Positions 8,016 through 17,666 of a DNA stretch of 64,000 nucleotides are shown here, one piece after another; position 1 is the stretch's first letter, and every line of letters begins with the position of its first letter. The stretch spans positions 62,001-126,000 of the forward strand of contig CALOFW010000002.1 of the NCBI GenBank assembly GCA_942492715.1, written 5' to 3'. The notes below the pieces were generated by a model, which did not search any database, had not been told where the DNA came from, and worked only from the letters and a program-made list of their open reading frames with translations. The translations under genes and the position numbers were made by a program. This stretch comes from Sva-07 sp942492715 (GTDB lineage Bacteria > Actinomycetota > Acidimicrobiia > Acidimicrobiales > Ilumatobacteraceae).

Positions 8016-9107
8016 ATGTTCAGATACCTCGAGGCGATCACGTCGATGGTCGCCCTCGTTCGGTTGAAGTTCACCGTGGTCTGGGTGACCGCACTGGTCA
8101 CGCTCAACAGCCTCGTGACGCAGCAGCGCATGTCGCACGAGAACGGGTTCGTGCTCCGCGGCCGGCTCCGCATGGTCGACGACCCGACATACCCGCGAAA
8201 TGAGTTCTTCACCGCCGGCACGGAGTACCCCTGTCGGGCACGCTTCGGTGCTGCGACGTGGAAAGACGACGCCAAGATGGTGATCCGCGGTGCCGGACTC
8301 AAGTTCGCCGACGACCGCCGAACGTCTCCGCTCGACCTGCTGATGAACACCGGCGAACTCGCGATCTTCTGGGACGCAAGATCGTTCGTGGGGTTCATGA
8401 AGGGCACCATCGCCGGGCGCGGCAAGAACTGGACGCCGTACCTGTCCACGCATCCGATGGCGGCCGCCGGCGGGCGCGACGGGATGCGGCGCGACCCGAC
8501 GTCGATCGGATCGATGCAGTACAACTCGCAGACCTGTTTCGGGCTGGTCGACCTCGATGATGACGAGTACTACGTCCGATATCGACTGACTCCGCTGTCG
8601 TACACACCGGATGGAACACCGACTCCGTCCGACCTCGAGCACCCGTGGTTCCAGAATCCGCTCCCCGACGAGACGCGGCACCGCAACTACCTCAAGGATC
8701 AGGCGCGCGACCGCGTGCTGGAAGCACCGATCGAGTTCATGTTCCAGATCCAGCCACGCCGGAAGCCGCCGGGCGCTGATCCCCAGTGGGTCAGCGCCCA
8801 GTACGTGTGGGACGAGACGGCCAATCCGTGGCACGACGTCGCCCATGTCGTCCTCGACGAGGTGCTCGACTACGAGGAGGCGATGCGGACCGCGTTCGAC
8901 ATGACGAACCATCCTCCGTGTCTCCCGGTGCCGCTCGGCCGGTCGATCGACGACCCGCATTCGCTGAGCAATCTCCGTATCGCCGCGAACCTCGCCACCC
9001 GCGCCCGCCTCTTCAGCTATCGACTTCGGGGGATCCCTCCGCAATTCGGAGACAGCCGACGTGATGCGGATTGGGTCGGCGTTCCGCCGATGCCGGATCC
9101 GCCCTGA
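8016..9107 (+). CDS. Catalase-fold haem protein resembling coral allene oxide synthase
   Basis: 363 residues, preceded by a strong GAAGGAG ribosome site. Segments match what I remember of the allene oxide synthase domain of coral AOS-LOX fusions: DDPTYPRNEFFTAG, IRGAGLKFAD, PLDLLMNTGELAIFW, the QTCFGLVDLD/YYVRYRLTP pair, and VWDETANPWHDVA. Distal haem residues are visible: Arg38-Met-Ser40-His41 and Asn111. A hydroxyl residue (Ser40) precedes the distal His, as Thr66 does in coral AOS, where true catalases have Val. The proximal Tyr is ambiguous: RIAAN (321-325) lies where I align R-x-x-x-Y, while RLFSY (331-335) follows. An N-terminal hydrophobic stretch (residues 9-35) may touch a membrane. 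It is encoded beside a lipoxygenase operon; hydroperoxide-to-allene-oxide conversion is inference. Confidence 0.82.
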   Translation: MFRYLEAITSMVALVRLKFTVVWVTALVTLNSLVTQQRMSHENGFVLRGRLRMVDDPTYPRNEFFTAGTEYPCRARFGAATWKDDAKMVIRGAGLKFADDRRTSPLDLLMNTGELAIFWDARSFVGFMKGTIAGRGKNWTPYLSTHPMAAAGGRDGMRRDPTSIGSMQYNSQTCFGLVDLDDDEYYVRYRLTPLSYTPDGTPTPSDLEHPWFQNPLPDETRHRNYLKDQARDRVLEAPIEFMFQIQPRRKPPGADPQWVSAQYVWDETANPWHDVAHVVLDEVLDYEEAMRTAFDMTNHPPCLPVPLGRSIDDPHSLSNLRIAANLATRARLFSYRLRGIPPQFGDSRRDADWVGVPPMPDPP

Positions 9108-12100
9108 TCACTTCTCGGCTCTGACGTCGACGCCGTCCCAGTCATCGGGTGGTTCGCCTGCCTGCAGTTCGAGCGCTCGTTCGACGTAGTGCGCGGCGAG
9201 TACATCGCCGGGCGTGATGCGTGTCGCCTCACCGAAATGCGTGGCGGCGTCTGCGAAGTTCCCTCGGTACCACTCCTGCATGCCCGCCAGGAAGGCGGGC
9301 CGGCTGGCGGCGAAGTTCTCGAGCTCGCCGCCGCGCGCATCGAGCACCTCGTGCACGGTGATCGGTTGCTGCTTGCCCTTGACGCGTACCCGACCGACTT
9401 CACGAACGGTCAATCGGCCGGGGTCACGCAGGCGATCGAGAACCGCATCGGAGACGAGCACGGCGGCGTTGTAGTGCTTCGTGAGCCCTTCGAGTCGTGA
9501 GGCCGAGTTCACCGTGTCGCCGATGACGGTGGTGTCCATCCGCTCGGCAGAGCCAACGGTGCCGAGGACGACCGGTCCGGCATGGATTCCGACCCCCATC
9601 TGGAGGATCGGCGCCGTCGGATCTCGATCGAGGCGCTCCGCGTTGAAGTCGGCGAGTGCGGCGGTCATCTCGACCGCAGCGGTGACGGCTTCGTCGGCGC
9701 TGCCGGTGAACAGGGCCATCACGGCGTCACCGATGAACTTGTCGATGAAGCCGCCATGCCGGTGGATTGCCAGATTCATGCGCTCGAGGTAGGCGTTCAG
9801 CAGCTCGAAGTTCTCGGCCGCCGTCATCGTCTCCGCCAGCGACGTGAATCCGCGGAGGTCGCTGAAGAGGATCGTGACGTCGGATGCGACGGCATCGCCG
9901 AGCTCGACGAGCGTGACGGTGTCACGACCGAGCAGTTCGAGGAACGGCCGGGGAACGAACCGGCCGAAGGCCGTCGCCATCTCCCGCTGTTGCTCGTAGA
10001 GCCCGGCGTTCTCGATGGCGATCGCCGCTTGGCCGACGATGGCTCGGGTGACCGCAACGTGGTCCGACGTGAAGATGTCGTGCCCGAGGGAGTTCTCGAG
10101 ATAGAGCACACCGACCAGCTCGCCGCCCCGGTGGAGCGGTGCGCAGAGTACGGACCGCACCTTGTGGGCACGAACGTAGGAATCGCGCTCGAAGCGAATG
10201 TCGGTCGAGGCGTCGGGTACGACCAGGTCGTTGCCCGTGCGCCGGACGTAGTCGAGCACCCCGATCGGCCAGGCGGGAGCGAGGTCGCCGACCGGTGTCC
10301 GGAGCATGGTCACTGCGATGCCGCCGCCGTCCGACGCCTCGGCGGATGCATGAGCCACGAAGTCGGTGCCCTGGCGCAGGGCCAGGATGGCTCGCCGGGC
10401 TCCGGCGTTCTCGAGTGCCAGCTGCAACACGCGGGTGACCACTCCGTCGACCTCGATCTCACTCGACACGGCAACGGCGGTCTCCAGCAGGGTGTCGACG
10501 TCGATCGACGGGTCCGTCCGGGCGGAGTCCTCGTGAGGATCGACCCCCAGACGAACGAGTCTCCCGGTGGCGCCGTAACGCCTCCAGGCGGCGACGGCCC
10601 GGGCGAGGATGCCTCGGGCCGTCTCGCCATGACCGCCTGCCGAGTGCAACTCGGCGGCCCGTTCGAGTGCCAGCGCTTCGAGGTACGTGATGCCGTTGTC
10701 CGCCGCGAGCACGGCCGCGTCGAGGAACTTCGATTCGGCTCCGCTCCGGCCGGATGCGGCGTCCCGCTCGGCCGCGATGAACTCGAGGAACGGTCGATGA
10801 TCCCCGGCGTTGCTCTTCGCCCTCCGCTGGAGCAGTTTGGTGATCGCGAGCACGCGGGCCCGGTTCGAGACTCCGCCGGCGGCTTCTCGGCGGGTCAGCA
10901 GGATCGCGTACATCGCCAGGCAGGGCATCAGATAGGCCTGGCCGGGCGTGTTGCGAGCGTTCCTGAAGAGCAGCCCCAGATGGCGTTCGGCGCGCTCGTC
11001 GTCGCCGAGGAGGAACGCCAGGAAGCCCGCAGCGCAGACACCTTGCGGGATCGCGTTGCCGTCCTCCTCCTCGAGGAGGTCGGCGAGCACCGGTTCGAAG
11101 TCGATGAACTCGCCACGAAGTTCTGCCGTGGGCTGGTCGGAACGGAGGTTGGCGACCGCCTGGACCCAGACCGAGGTGCCGTAGATGGTCTGTGCGTGCC
11201 CGCTCGTCCGGACCGCCGCCACGTACGGCTCCAGTCGCATCGCGAGCGAGCCGAGCGACTCACCCGAGACCACAGCGGTGTAGTAGCTGGCCATGGCACA
11301 GTAGGCGGCGTTCTCGATGTCACCTGCCGCACGCGCTTCGTGGAAGGCATGGAGCACGTCGCGTCCGCACGCGGCCATCGGATCCACACCGGGGCGGATG
11401 AACGTGTCGTTGATCAGCGCGGTCTTGCCGTAGAGGTGCCGTGCCCCGAATCGTTCGAGTGTGGCCATCGCGAGCTCGCCGTAGCGGTAACCGGTCTCGG
11501 AGTTGAACAGCACGGCGGACTGCACGAGGCCGTACAGGACGTATCCGTATGCCGACAGCGCGCTGTTGCCGTGCCGGAGTGACTGGCGAACCATCGTCAT
11601 ACCGATCAGCGGAACGAGGTTGGGCGATGCCCAGTACGCGTTCGTCGCGGTCTTCATGAGCAACGACATCGACGCATCGACGTGGTCGTCGTCCATGGTG
11701 GGAAGGTCGCGCAGTTCTTCGGGAGTGTGACCGCGGAGGAGCCAGCGCAGCTTCCCGATTTCCGCGGCCACGAGGCCGAGCGAAGGACGCAATGGCAGAT
11801 GCAGGTCGTATTCGTCCGCCAGCACGTCGAGGGCGTACTCGGTGGCTTCGGCCCAACGGCTCTGGGCCACACCGATACCGATCCGGATGTTGTGGATCGG
11901 CAGTCGTCGCAGGGGGTCGCTCGTGTGGAGCAGCACCGCGTCGGCGTGACGGTCGATGTCGGTGAAGCGTCCCTCGATGTACGCGACGTCGGCGGCTTCG
12001 GTGTGCATCGACCGTGCCAGCTCGCCTGCGGTGACCCACCGATCGGAGGGCAGGAAGGTGTCCGCCAGGTCGAGGAACTCCTGAGCGGTCTCGGTCGCCA

Positions 12101-14399
12101 TCACCGACTTCGCGCGCACCGCCGCGGTGACCAGCCATCGCGCTGCCTCGAGTCGTTCGGCGTCACCGACTGCGGTGCGGCCCGCAACGTAGTGGCTCGC
12201 GATGTCGACGGCGAAGGATTCGGGCCCCTCGCTGGAGGCCATGGCCTGAGATGTCCGGTGATGGGCGATCGCGAGGTGGGCGTCGGCGCGGGCGTCGGCC
12301 TCCATCGTCTCGTGGGCGGTTTCCTGTACTCGGTCATGGAGGAACGCGTACGTGGGATTGATGCCGTCGGAGTCGTCGCTCGCGTACCGGTAGTCGTCGT
12401 CGCAGGGCACGATCAGGCCGGCGCGAAGACCTTCGTGCAGCCGATCGGTCACGTCGTCGATCTGGTTGTCGACGACGGCCATGACGCTCTCGCGGTCGAA
12501 CTGCGGGCCGATGCAGGACGCCACCTGAAGAACGCGCCGTACCGATGGATCGAGGCGTTGCACTTGCTGTGCCACCAGTTCACCGACGTTCTCGTAGACA
12601 CTGTGGCGCTCGATCGCCGTGGTGTCCCACGTCCACGAGCCGGACGAGTCGACGCCGATCAACTGCTTGTCGGCCAGGTCGCGCATGAAGCGGCGGACGA
12701 AGAACGGATTACCCGCGGTCTTGTCGAGGGTGAGTTGTACGAGATCCTTGACCTCCGGTGCCGATGTGCGGAGCGAGGTGGCGATCCACTCGGTGAGGGC
12801 GTCGAAACCCAATGGCTCGAGGGTGATCGACGTGGCGTGGTCGGCGTGGCGTTCGATGAAACTCCAGGCGGCGTGCCCGGGCCCCACCTCGTTGTTGCGC
12901 CAGGCGAGCACGAGCACCAGTGCCGAACGCTCGCCGTTGTCGTCGAGCAACGCGTCGAGCAGTCGGAGAGATGCCAGATCGCACCACTGAAGGTCGTCGA
13001 TGAACAGCACGAGCGGGTGTTCCGCACGTGCGAGCACCTCGACCAGCGTGACGATGCCCGCCTCGAGGCGCCGTTGTGCATCCCCCGGCGACACCTCGCC
13101 GGGGGCCTCGGGTTCGCCGATCAGCACCGTGAGCTCCGGCACGAGTTCGGCGATTGCGCCGGCCGACCCGCGTAGCTCGACGTCGAGGGCGGAGCGGATC
13201 GCGTCGAGGTCGCCCGCAGGGAGGGTGAGGACCTGCCGCATGAGTTCGCTGCTGGCTTGGATGAACGCCGAGTAAGGAAGATCGCGCCGATACAGATCGA
13301 ACTTGCCCGTGGCGAACCAGCCATCCGCGGATGCGATCGGGTGCTGCAATTCGTTGACGAGTCGCGACTTCCCGATGCCGGAGTACCCGTCGATGAACAC
13401 GAGACTGCGTCGACCGCCTGACGCGGCCTCGTATGCCTGTAGGAGCCAGTCGACCTCGGCGTCGCGACCGAACAGCCGATCCGACAGGTGCAGGTGCGGG
13501 TCGGCGTCGGAGCGACCGAGCTCGAAGGCGGGGGTGTCGCCGCGACCGATCGCCTCGGCCAGCGAGCGCAGGTCGGCTGCGACGGCGAACGCGGTCTTGT
13601 AGCGGCTCTCGGGGTCCTTGGCGAGCAGCTTGTCGACCAGATCGCAGAGGACGGTCGGTGTCCCGGAGCGCTGATCGTCCACCCGCGGGGCAACTCGCGC
13701 AATGTGTGCGTGAACGAGCGCACGAGGCGACCGGTCGCGGAACGGTGTCGAACCGGTCAGGAGCTCGAACAGGATGATGCCGAGGCTGTACAGGTCGCTG
13801 CGCGTGTCGACCGGACGGTTGACACGTCCTGTCTGTTCCGGCGATACGTAGGCGAGCGAGGGTCCGAGCCGTGCGAGTTCGAACTGCCCGGCCCGTTCGG
13901 TGGTGATGTCGGTTGCGGCGCCGAACCCCAGCAGCCACGCTGCTCCGTCGGCGGCGACGAGGATGTTCTCCGGAGCGAGCCCACCGTGGACGAACCCCTC
14001 CCGGTGGACGTTGCCGATCGCATCGGCGAGCGCGGCTCCGATCTCACAGACCTCCACCACGTTCGACACGTTGCCGACCAGGCTGCGCAGCGGACGGGCG
14101 TCGGGAATCCGCTCGGTGACGAGTGCGAGATCGCCTCCGGTGTCGACGAGCTCGAGGTGACCGACGACGCCCTCGACCGCCGCCAGGCGACGCCCGATCG
14201 AGAACGCGTGACGGGCCGCTGCGAGTTCTTGATTGGTCGGAGTGACGCTGCTGTGCAGTGTGACGACGACACGACCCCTCCCGTCCGACTCGGCGTCGTA
14301 GACGCGCCGATGAAGGTCACGGTACACGCACGTGTTCAGCCTGTGGCCAGGCACCGTGGGAAGCGCGGCAGGGTCAGATGGTGATGGATCGACCGACAT
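9108..14399 (-). CDS. Multidomain signalling protein: pseudokinase, AAA ATPase, GAF, class IIIb adenylyl cyclase
   Basis: About 1763 residues. Residues ~15-290 are a protein-kinase fold without catalytic residues: the HRD loop reads VHGGLAPEN (~137) and DFG reads LGFGAA (~157), and the beta-3 Lys position is Thr (VVVTLH). An AAA_16 ATPase follows with Walker A GYSGIGKS (~338) and Walker B FIDDLQW, then a long helical repeat region, a GAF domain (~1300-1475) and a cyclase domain. The cyclase has metal Asp residues in FSDLRGFT (~1511) and GDAVMALF, Lys in DKFIGD, Thr at the class IIIb position of TTVIGDTVNSASR, and the Asn/Arg pair. It is likely active in making cAMP. The start (ATG 14399) overlaps the lipoxygenase stop by 26 bases; GTG 14354 is an alternative. 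Confidence 0.9.
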   Translation of the reverse strand: MSVDPSPSDPAALPTVPGHRLNTCVYRDLHRRVYDAESDGRGRVVVTLHSSVTPTNQELAAARHAFSIGRRLAAVEGVVGHLELVDTGGDLALVTERIPDARPLRSLVGNVSNVVEVCEIGAALADAIGNVHREGFVHGGLAPENILVAADGAAWLLGFGAATDITTERAGQFELARLGPSLAYVSPEQTGRVNRPVDTRSDLYSLGIILFELLTGSTPFRDRSPRALVHAHIARVAPRVDDQRSGTPTVLCDLVDKLLAKDPESRYKTAFAVAADLRSLAEAIGRGDTPAFELGRSDADPHLHLSDRLFGRDAEVDWLLQAYEAASGGRRSLVFIDGYSGIGKSRLVNELQHPIASADGWFATGKFDLYRRDLPYSAFIQASSELMRQVLTLPAGDLDAIRSALDVELRGSAGAIAELVPELTVLIGEPEAPGEVSPGDAQRRLEAGIVTLVEVLARAEHPLVLFIDDLQWCDLASLRLLDALLDDNGERSALVLVLAWRNNEVGPGHAAWSFIERHADHATSITLEPLGFDALTEWIATSLRTSAPEVKDLVQLTLDKTAGNPFFVRRFMRDLADKQLIGVDSSGSWTWDTTAIERHSVYENVGELVAQQVQRLDPSVRRVLQVASCIGPQFDRESVMAVVDNQIDDVTDRLHEGLRAGLIVPCDDDYRYASDDSDGINPTYAFLHDRVQETAHETMEADARADAHLAIAHHRTSQAMASSEGPESFAVDIASHYVAGRTAVGDAERLEAARWLVTAAVRAKSVMATETAQEFLDLADTFLPSDRWVTAGELARSMHTEAADVAYIEGRFTDIDRHADAVLLHTSDPLRRLPIHNIRIGIGVAQSRWAEATEYALDVLADEYDLHLPLRPSLGLVAAEIGKLRWLLRGHTPEELRDLPTMDDDHVDASMSLLMKTATNAYWASPNLVPLIGMTMVRQSLRHGNSALSAYGYVLYGLVQSAVLFNSETGYRYGELAMATLERFGARHLYGKTALINDTFIRPGVDPMAACGRDVLHAFHEARAAGDIENAAYCAMASYYTAVVSGESLGSLAMRLEPYVAAVRTSGHAQTIYGTSVWVQAVANLRSDQPTAELRGEFIDFEPVLADLLEEEDGNAIPQGVCAAGFLAFLLGDDERAERHLGLLFRNARNTPGQAYLMPCLAMYAILLTRREAAGGVSNRARVLAITKLLQRRAKSNAGDHRPFLEFIAAERDAASGRSGAESKFLDAAVLAADNGITYLEALALERAAELHSAGGHGETARGILARAVAAWRRYGATGRLVRLGVDPHEDSARTDPSIDVDTLLETAVAVSSEIEVDGVVTRVLQLALENAGARRAILALRQGTDFVAHASAEASDGGGIAVTMLRTPVGDLAPAWPIGVLDYVRRTGNDLVVPDASTDIRFERDSYVRAHKVRSVLCAPLHRGGELVGVLYLENSLGHDIFTSDHVAVTRAIVGQAAIAIENAGLYEQQREMATAFGRFVPRPFLELLGRDTVTLVELGDAVASDVTILFSDLRGFTSLAETMTAAENFELLNAYLERMNLAIHRHGGFIDKFIGDAVMALFTGSADEAVTAAVEMTAALADFNAERLDRDPTAPILQMGVGIHAGPVVLGTVGSAERMDTTVIGDTVNSASRLEGLTKHYNAAVLVSDAVLDRLRDPGRLTVREVGRVRVKGKQQPITVHEVLDARGGELENFAASRPAFLAGMQEWYRGNFADAATHFGEATRITPGDVLAAHYVERALELQAGEPPDDWDGVDVRAEK

Positions 14400-16023
14400 C
14401 CGACGGAGTGAGGTAGACGTAGCGGTCCTCGGTGCGCAGAGCGCTGTTGCGATCCTCGATGGCGATGGTGGCATCGTCGAGGCGGGAGCGGAATCGATCG
14501 ACGGCCTGCTCGGCAGGACGGCTGCTCGTGAAGAACCGGTCGGGGTAGCTTCCGAGCGGGGTGAGGGTGGGGGCGGACAGCATGTGGACCATCGCCATCT
14601 GCATGACGGCAGTTCTGAAGTTGGGGAACGCGTATGCCAGTCGGGCCTCGTTGGTCATGTGCTTGCTCGTGGGAGCGGGCATGAAGAGGGCTCCGGGCGT
14701 GTTGGGAATGTACCCGAACTGGTCCCACTGGCCGTTGTTGACCGCACCGTGTTCCGCGGACACGGTGTAGATCACCTGTTGCACCAGTCGGAACACCTCG
14801 GTCCGAGTCTCGAACACTCGCTCGCCGTCGGTCGCGAACCCAGCGATCGCGGCACCCTCGTCGTGAGCGAGTTCGCGTCCCCACGCCTGCAGTTCGTCGT
14901 CGTTGCGGACGTCCTCGTCGTCTCGGTAGAAGACTCCCAGGAGTTCGGAGACGTAGACGCCGATCATGTCGAACAACATCAGTGCGTCATCGCGGTAGTA
15001 GTACCCCGGCAGCACGGCGGGGTCGAGCACCCCTCGTCGGGCGAGGTCGGCTCTCGGATTCCAGTCGAGAAGGCGCCAGCGACGGTACTCCTGCTCGGCC
15101 AACCACAGACCGCCGTCGACGCCGACCGACATCGTCTGGTCGATGGGCCCACCTGGTGCGATCAGATCGCCCAACGCGTCGTCGTTGATGTTGATCGTGC
15201 CGGTGAAGTGGGGCCGGAGCAGTTCGTGCAACGGGTGGGCGGGAGGAAGCGTGCGACATGCGGCGACCCAGACCCCCTCCATGACGAGGTGGGTGCGGGT
15301 GAGGTGGGCGATGATCTCGTGGTAGCTGCCGTCGGCATTCGCCACGTACGAGCGAGCGGTCAACCACAGCCACTTGTCGTCGGCCGGTGTGAAGATCACC
15401 GGTGCCTCGGCAGGCGACTGGCCGAGCTGGATCGCGAGGGGCATGAGTGTTCTGGTGTCGTCGAGCCAGAACAGTGCCATCGGAGCCACCTGGAATCGAC
15501 CGAACACGATCGGTGCGCCGGCGATGTCCTTCCAATCGCAGAGGAACAGCCGACGTTGGTCGAGCAGTTGGGCGAGCGTGACACCGTCCGGAAGGACGCC
15601 CCGCAGGAGCGCGTCGGTCACCGGGAAGTTGTCTGGCAGCGCCGAAACACTCGTGATGAGGAACGGGTTGATCCCGTTCATTCGCTGTCGGGCGAACTCC
15701 CGGTCCGACATCCAGTCGGCGCTGACGCTCGGCCGGCGCCGCAACGCGTACAACGAGTCGTAGTGACTGAGTTTGGTCGGCTTGCCGCGGGCCCAGGCGA
15801 TCAGGCTCATCGCTCCGCTGAGGATCGAGCCGGCAGCGTCGTCCAGCATCTCCTCGGTGCTGGCGCGACTGAACCGCTCTGGGGCCGGGACGCCCTTGCA
15901 GAGTGGAGGCAGGCCGGGTCGGCGATCCCAGTCGTACAGCTCGCGCTGGGCCGCCAACATGCGTTCACGCGTGTACTGGTCCTGAGCGTCGTCCGCTTGG
16001 GGAAGACTGATCCGTACCGTCAT
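14374..16023 (-). CDS. Lipoxygenase (non-haem iron dioxygenase)
   Basis: 549 residues, the size of a catalytic domain without the N-terminal PLAT domain of plant and animal enzymes. All five iron ligands are visible: His235 and His240 (HEIIAH), His425 and Asn429 (HGAVN), and the C-terminal Ile549. The context matches the family: ARSYVANADGSYHEI, TRTHLVMEG, LPPAHPLHELLRPHF, and NNGQWDQFGYIPN. It oxygenates polyunsaturated fatty acids to hydroperoxides; no signal peptide is seen. A GAGGGGC ribosome site precedes ATG 16023. It is first gene of an operon with the cyclase protein, and an allene-oxide-synthase-like gene lies just beyond. Confidence 0.93.
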   Translation of the reverse strand: MTVRISLPQADDAQDQYTRERMLAAQRELYDWDRRPGLPPLCKGVPAPERFSRASTEEMLDDAAGSILSGAMSLIAWARGKPTKLSHYDSLYALRRRPSVSADWMSDREFARQRMNGINPFLITSVSALPDNFPVTDALLRGVLPDGVTLAQLLDQRRLFLCDWKDIAGAPIVFGRFQVAPMALFWLDDTRTLMPLAIQLGQSPAEAPVIFTPADDKWLWLTARSYVANADGSYHEIIAHLTRTHLVMEGVWVAACRTLPPAHPLHELLRPHFTGTININDDALGDLIAPGGPIDQTMSVGVDGGLWLAEQEYRRWRLLDWNPRADLARRGVLDPAVLPGYYYRDDALMLFDMIGVYVSELLGVFYRDDEDVRNDDELQAWGRELAHDEGAAIAGFATDGERVFETRTEVFRLVQQVIYTVSAEHGAVNNGQWDQFGYIPNTPGALFMPAPTSKHMTNEARLAYAFPNFRTAVMQMAMVHMLSAPTLTPLGSYPDRFFTSSRPAEQAVDRFRSRLDDATIAIEDRNSALRTEDRYVYLTPSDVGRSITI

Positions 16024-16131
16024 GCCCTGCGCCCCTCGTTTCGTGATGGATCTGTCGATCCGACTATAGGTGTCTCGACCGAAACATCGAGCCGACCCGG
16101 TCGGCTTTGGACGCCGAGCTAGCGTCGGTCG

Positions 16132-17544
16132 ATGGCCGAGATCCTCCGTGCTCACATCCTCGACGCGTGCAGGTACTTCGACTCGTGGGTGGCGTTCCGT
16201 CTGCACGCCGAGCGCGTCCCCGGCGTGCAGGCAGCGGTGCTGCACGGCGAGGACGTGGTGCTGTCGACTGCGCACGGCGTCTCGACCGTCGCCACCGGCG
16301 AGCCGCTGACCGATCGCCATCTGTTCCGCATCGCGTCGCACTCCAAGACGTTCACGGCAACGGCGATCATGCAGCTGGTCGAACGTGGTCTCGTCCGGCT
16401 CGACGACACCGTCGCGCAGTGGATCCCCGATCTCACCGAGTCGTCGATCTCGTCGGTGACGATCCGCGAGTTGGTGTCGCATGCGGGCGGGCTCACCAGA
16501 GACGGAGCCGACGGTGACTTCTGGCAGCTCTACCGGAGCTTTCCGGATCGGTCCGAGCTGCTCCGGGTCGCCGCCGACGATGCAGCGGTGCTCCAGCGCA
16601 ACGAGCGGTTCAAGTACTCCAACATCGGGTTCTCGCTGCTCGGCGTCGTCATCGAGGCGGCGAGCGGTCAGCCGTACAACGCGTACGTCGCAGAGCACAT
16701 CGTCGGCCGGCTCGGCCTGTCGGACACCGGGCCGGAGTACGACCCGTCGCGCGCGTCGGAGTACGCAGGTGGTCACAGCGCCCTGAGCTACGCCGACACC
16801 CGCATACCGATCGACCACGTCGACACCGCCGCGATGGCGGCGGCGACCGGCTTCTTCTCGACGGCGTCGGATCTGGTGCGATACACGTCGGCGCACTTCG
16901 AGCACGACGAGCGGCTGCTCGGCGACGACGCCAAGCGCCAGATTCAGCACGCCGAGTGGGAGGTCGACGGGACCGACACCTCGTACGGATTCGGATTCGG
17001 CATCGCGACCATCGGTGAACGGCGGGTGCTCGGCCACGGCGGTGGTTATCCCGGCCACATCACGCGCACCTTCTTCGATCCCGTCGACCGCGTGTCGGTC
17101 TCGGTGTTCACGAACGCGATCGACGGTCCTGCGTTGGCTTGGGCCACCGCAGCGATCCGGCTGATCGGCCTCGCCGCCGACGAAGGTGGTGGCGGCCGGC
17201 GGCCGGCGGCCGAGCTCGCTCCGTACTGCGGACGATTCGCTTCGCTGTGGGGCGTCTACGACATCGTCGACCTCGGCGGTCGGTTGTACCAACTCGATCC
17301 GTCGATCGCCGACCCCGTGATGAGCCCGACGAGACTGGACGTGATCGACGAGCGCACGCTGCGCATCGCCTCCACGATCGGCTATGGATCACGCGGCGAA
17401 CGCATCTCGTACGAGTTCGCCGAGGACGGCTCGGTCGTGTCGGTGCGCGCCGGGAGCGGCACGACGGCGTTGCCGATCGAGGCGTACCGGGCGGCGCTGC
17501 AGGGTCGCGGGCGAGTCGGCCCCGGCGACCCGATCCGGCCCTGA
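16132..17544 (+). CDS. Serine hydrolase of the class C beta-lactamase / penicillin-binding protein family
   Basis: 470 residues. The SxxK nucleophile motif is SHSK (Ser69, Lys72), the YxN motif is KYSN (~162) and the third motif is HGGG (~301). A C-terminal domain of about 120 residues with GVYDIVDLGG is typical of lipocalin-like extensions in this family. No signal peptide is seen, so a cytosolic esterase or peptidase is possible. The gene is divergent from the lipoxygenase with 108 bases between starts; the substrate is unknown. Confidence 0.88.
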   Translation: MAEILRAHILDACRYFDSWVAFRLHAERVPGVQAAVLHGEDVVLSTAHGVSTVATGEPLTDRHLFRIASHSKTFTATAIMQLVERGLVRLDDTVAQWIPDLTESSISSVTIRELVSHAGGLTRDGADGDFWQLYRSFPDRSELLRVAADDAAVLQRNERFKYSNIGFSLLGVVIEAASGQPYNAYVAEHIVGRLGLSDTGPEYDPSRASEYAGGHSALSYADTRIPIDHVDTAAMAAATGFFSTASDLVRYTSAHFEHDERLLGDDAKRQIQHAEWEVDGTDTSYGFGFGIATIGERRVLGHGGGYPGHITRTFFDPVDRVSVSVFTNAIDGPALAWATAAIRLIGLAADEGGGGRRPAAELAPYCGRFASLWGVYDIVDLGGRLYQLDPSIADPVMSPTRLDVIDERTLRIASTIGYGSRGERISYEFAEDGSVVSVRAGSGTTALPIEAYRAALQGRGRVGPGDPIRP

Positions 17545-17564
17545 CCCCGGCCCGCCTCTCACGT

Positions 17565-17610
17565 TTGCGACGCGTTCTGGGTGGACCGCTTCACCGAAAT
17601 CGCGTCGCAA
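17565..17610. repeat. Palindromic repeat family A, copy A1
   Basis: Outer arms TTGCGACGCG/CGCGTCGCAA (10 bp, perfect) enclose an inner GGTG...CACC stem. The layout, with a central GGGTGGACCG, matches the copies near 38.5 and 41.2 kb. Intergenic, just downstream of the serine hydrolase. Confidence 0.7.
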
Positions 17611-17666
17611 GGGCAGGAGGCGCCTTCAATCCGAGCACGGGGTGTGAATCCTGGAAGGATCCGTTC

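Noticed and set aside
16060..16100. Possible -10 box (TATAGT on the minus strand) for the lipoxygenase promoter
   Set aside because: A plausible -10 but no convincing -35 at the right spacing; not enough to call a promoter.
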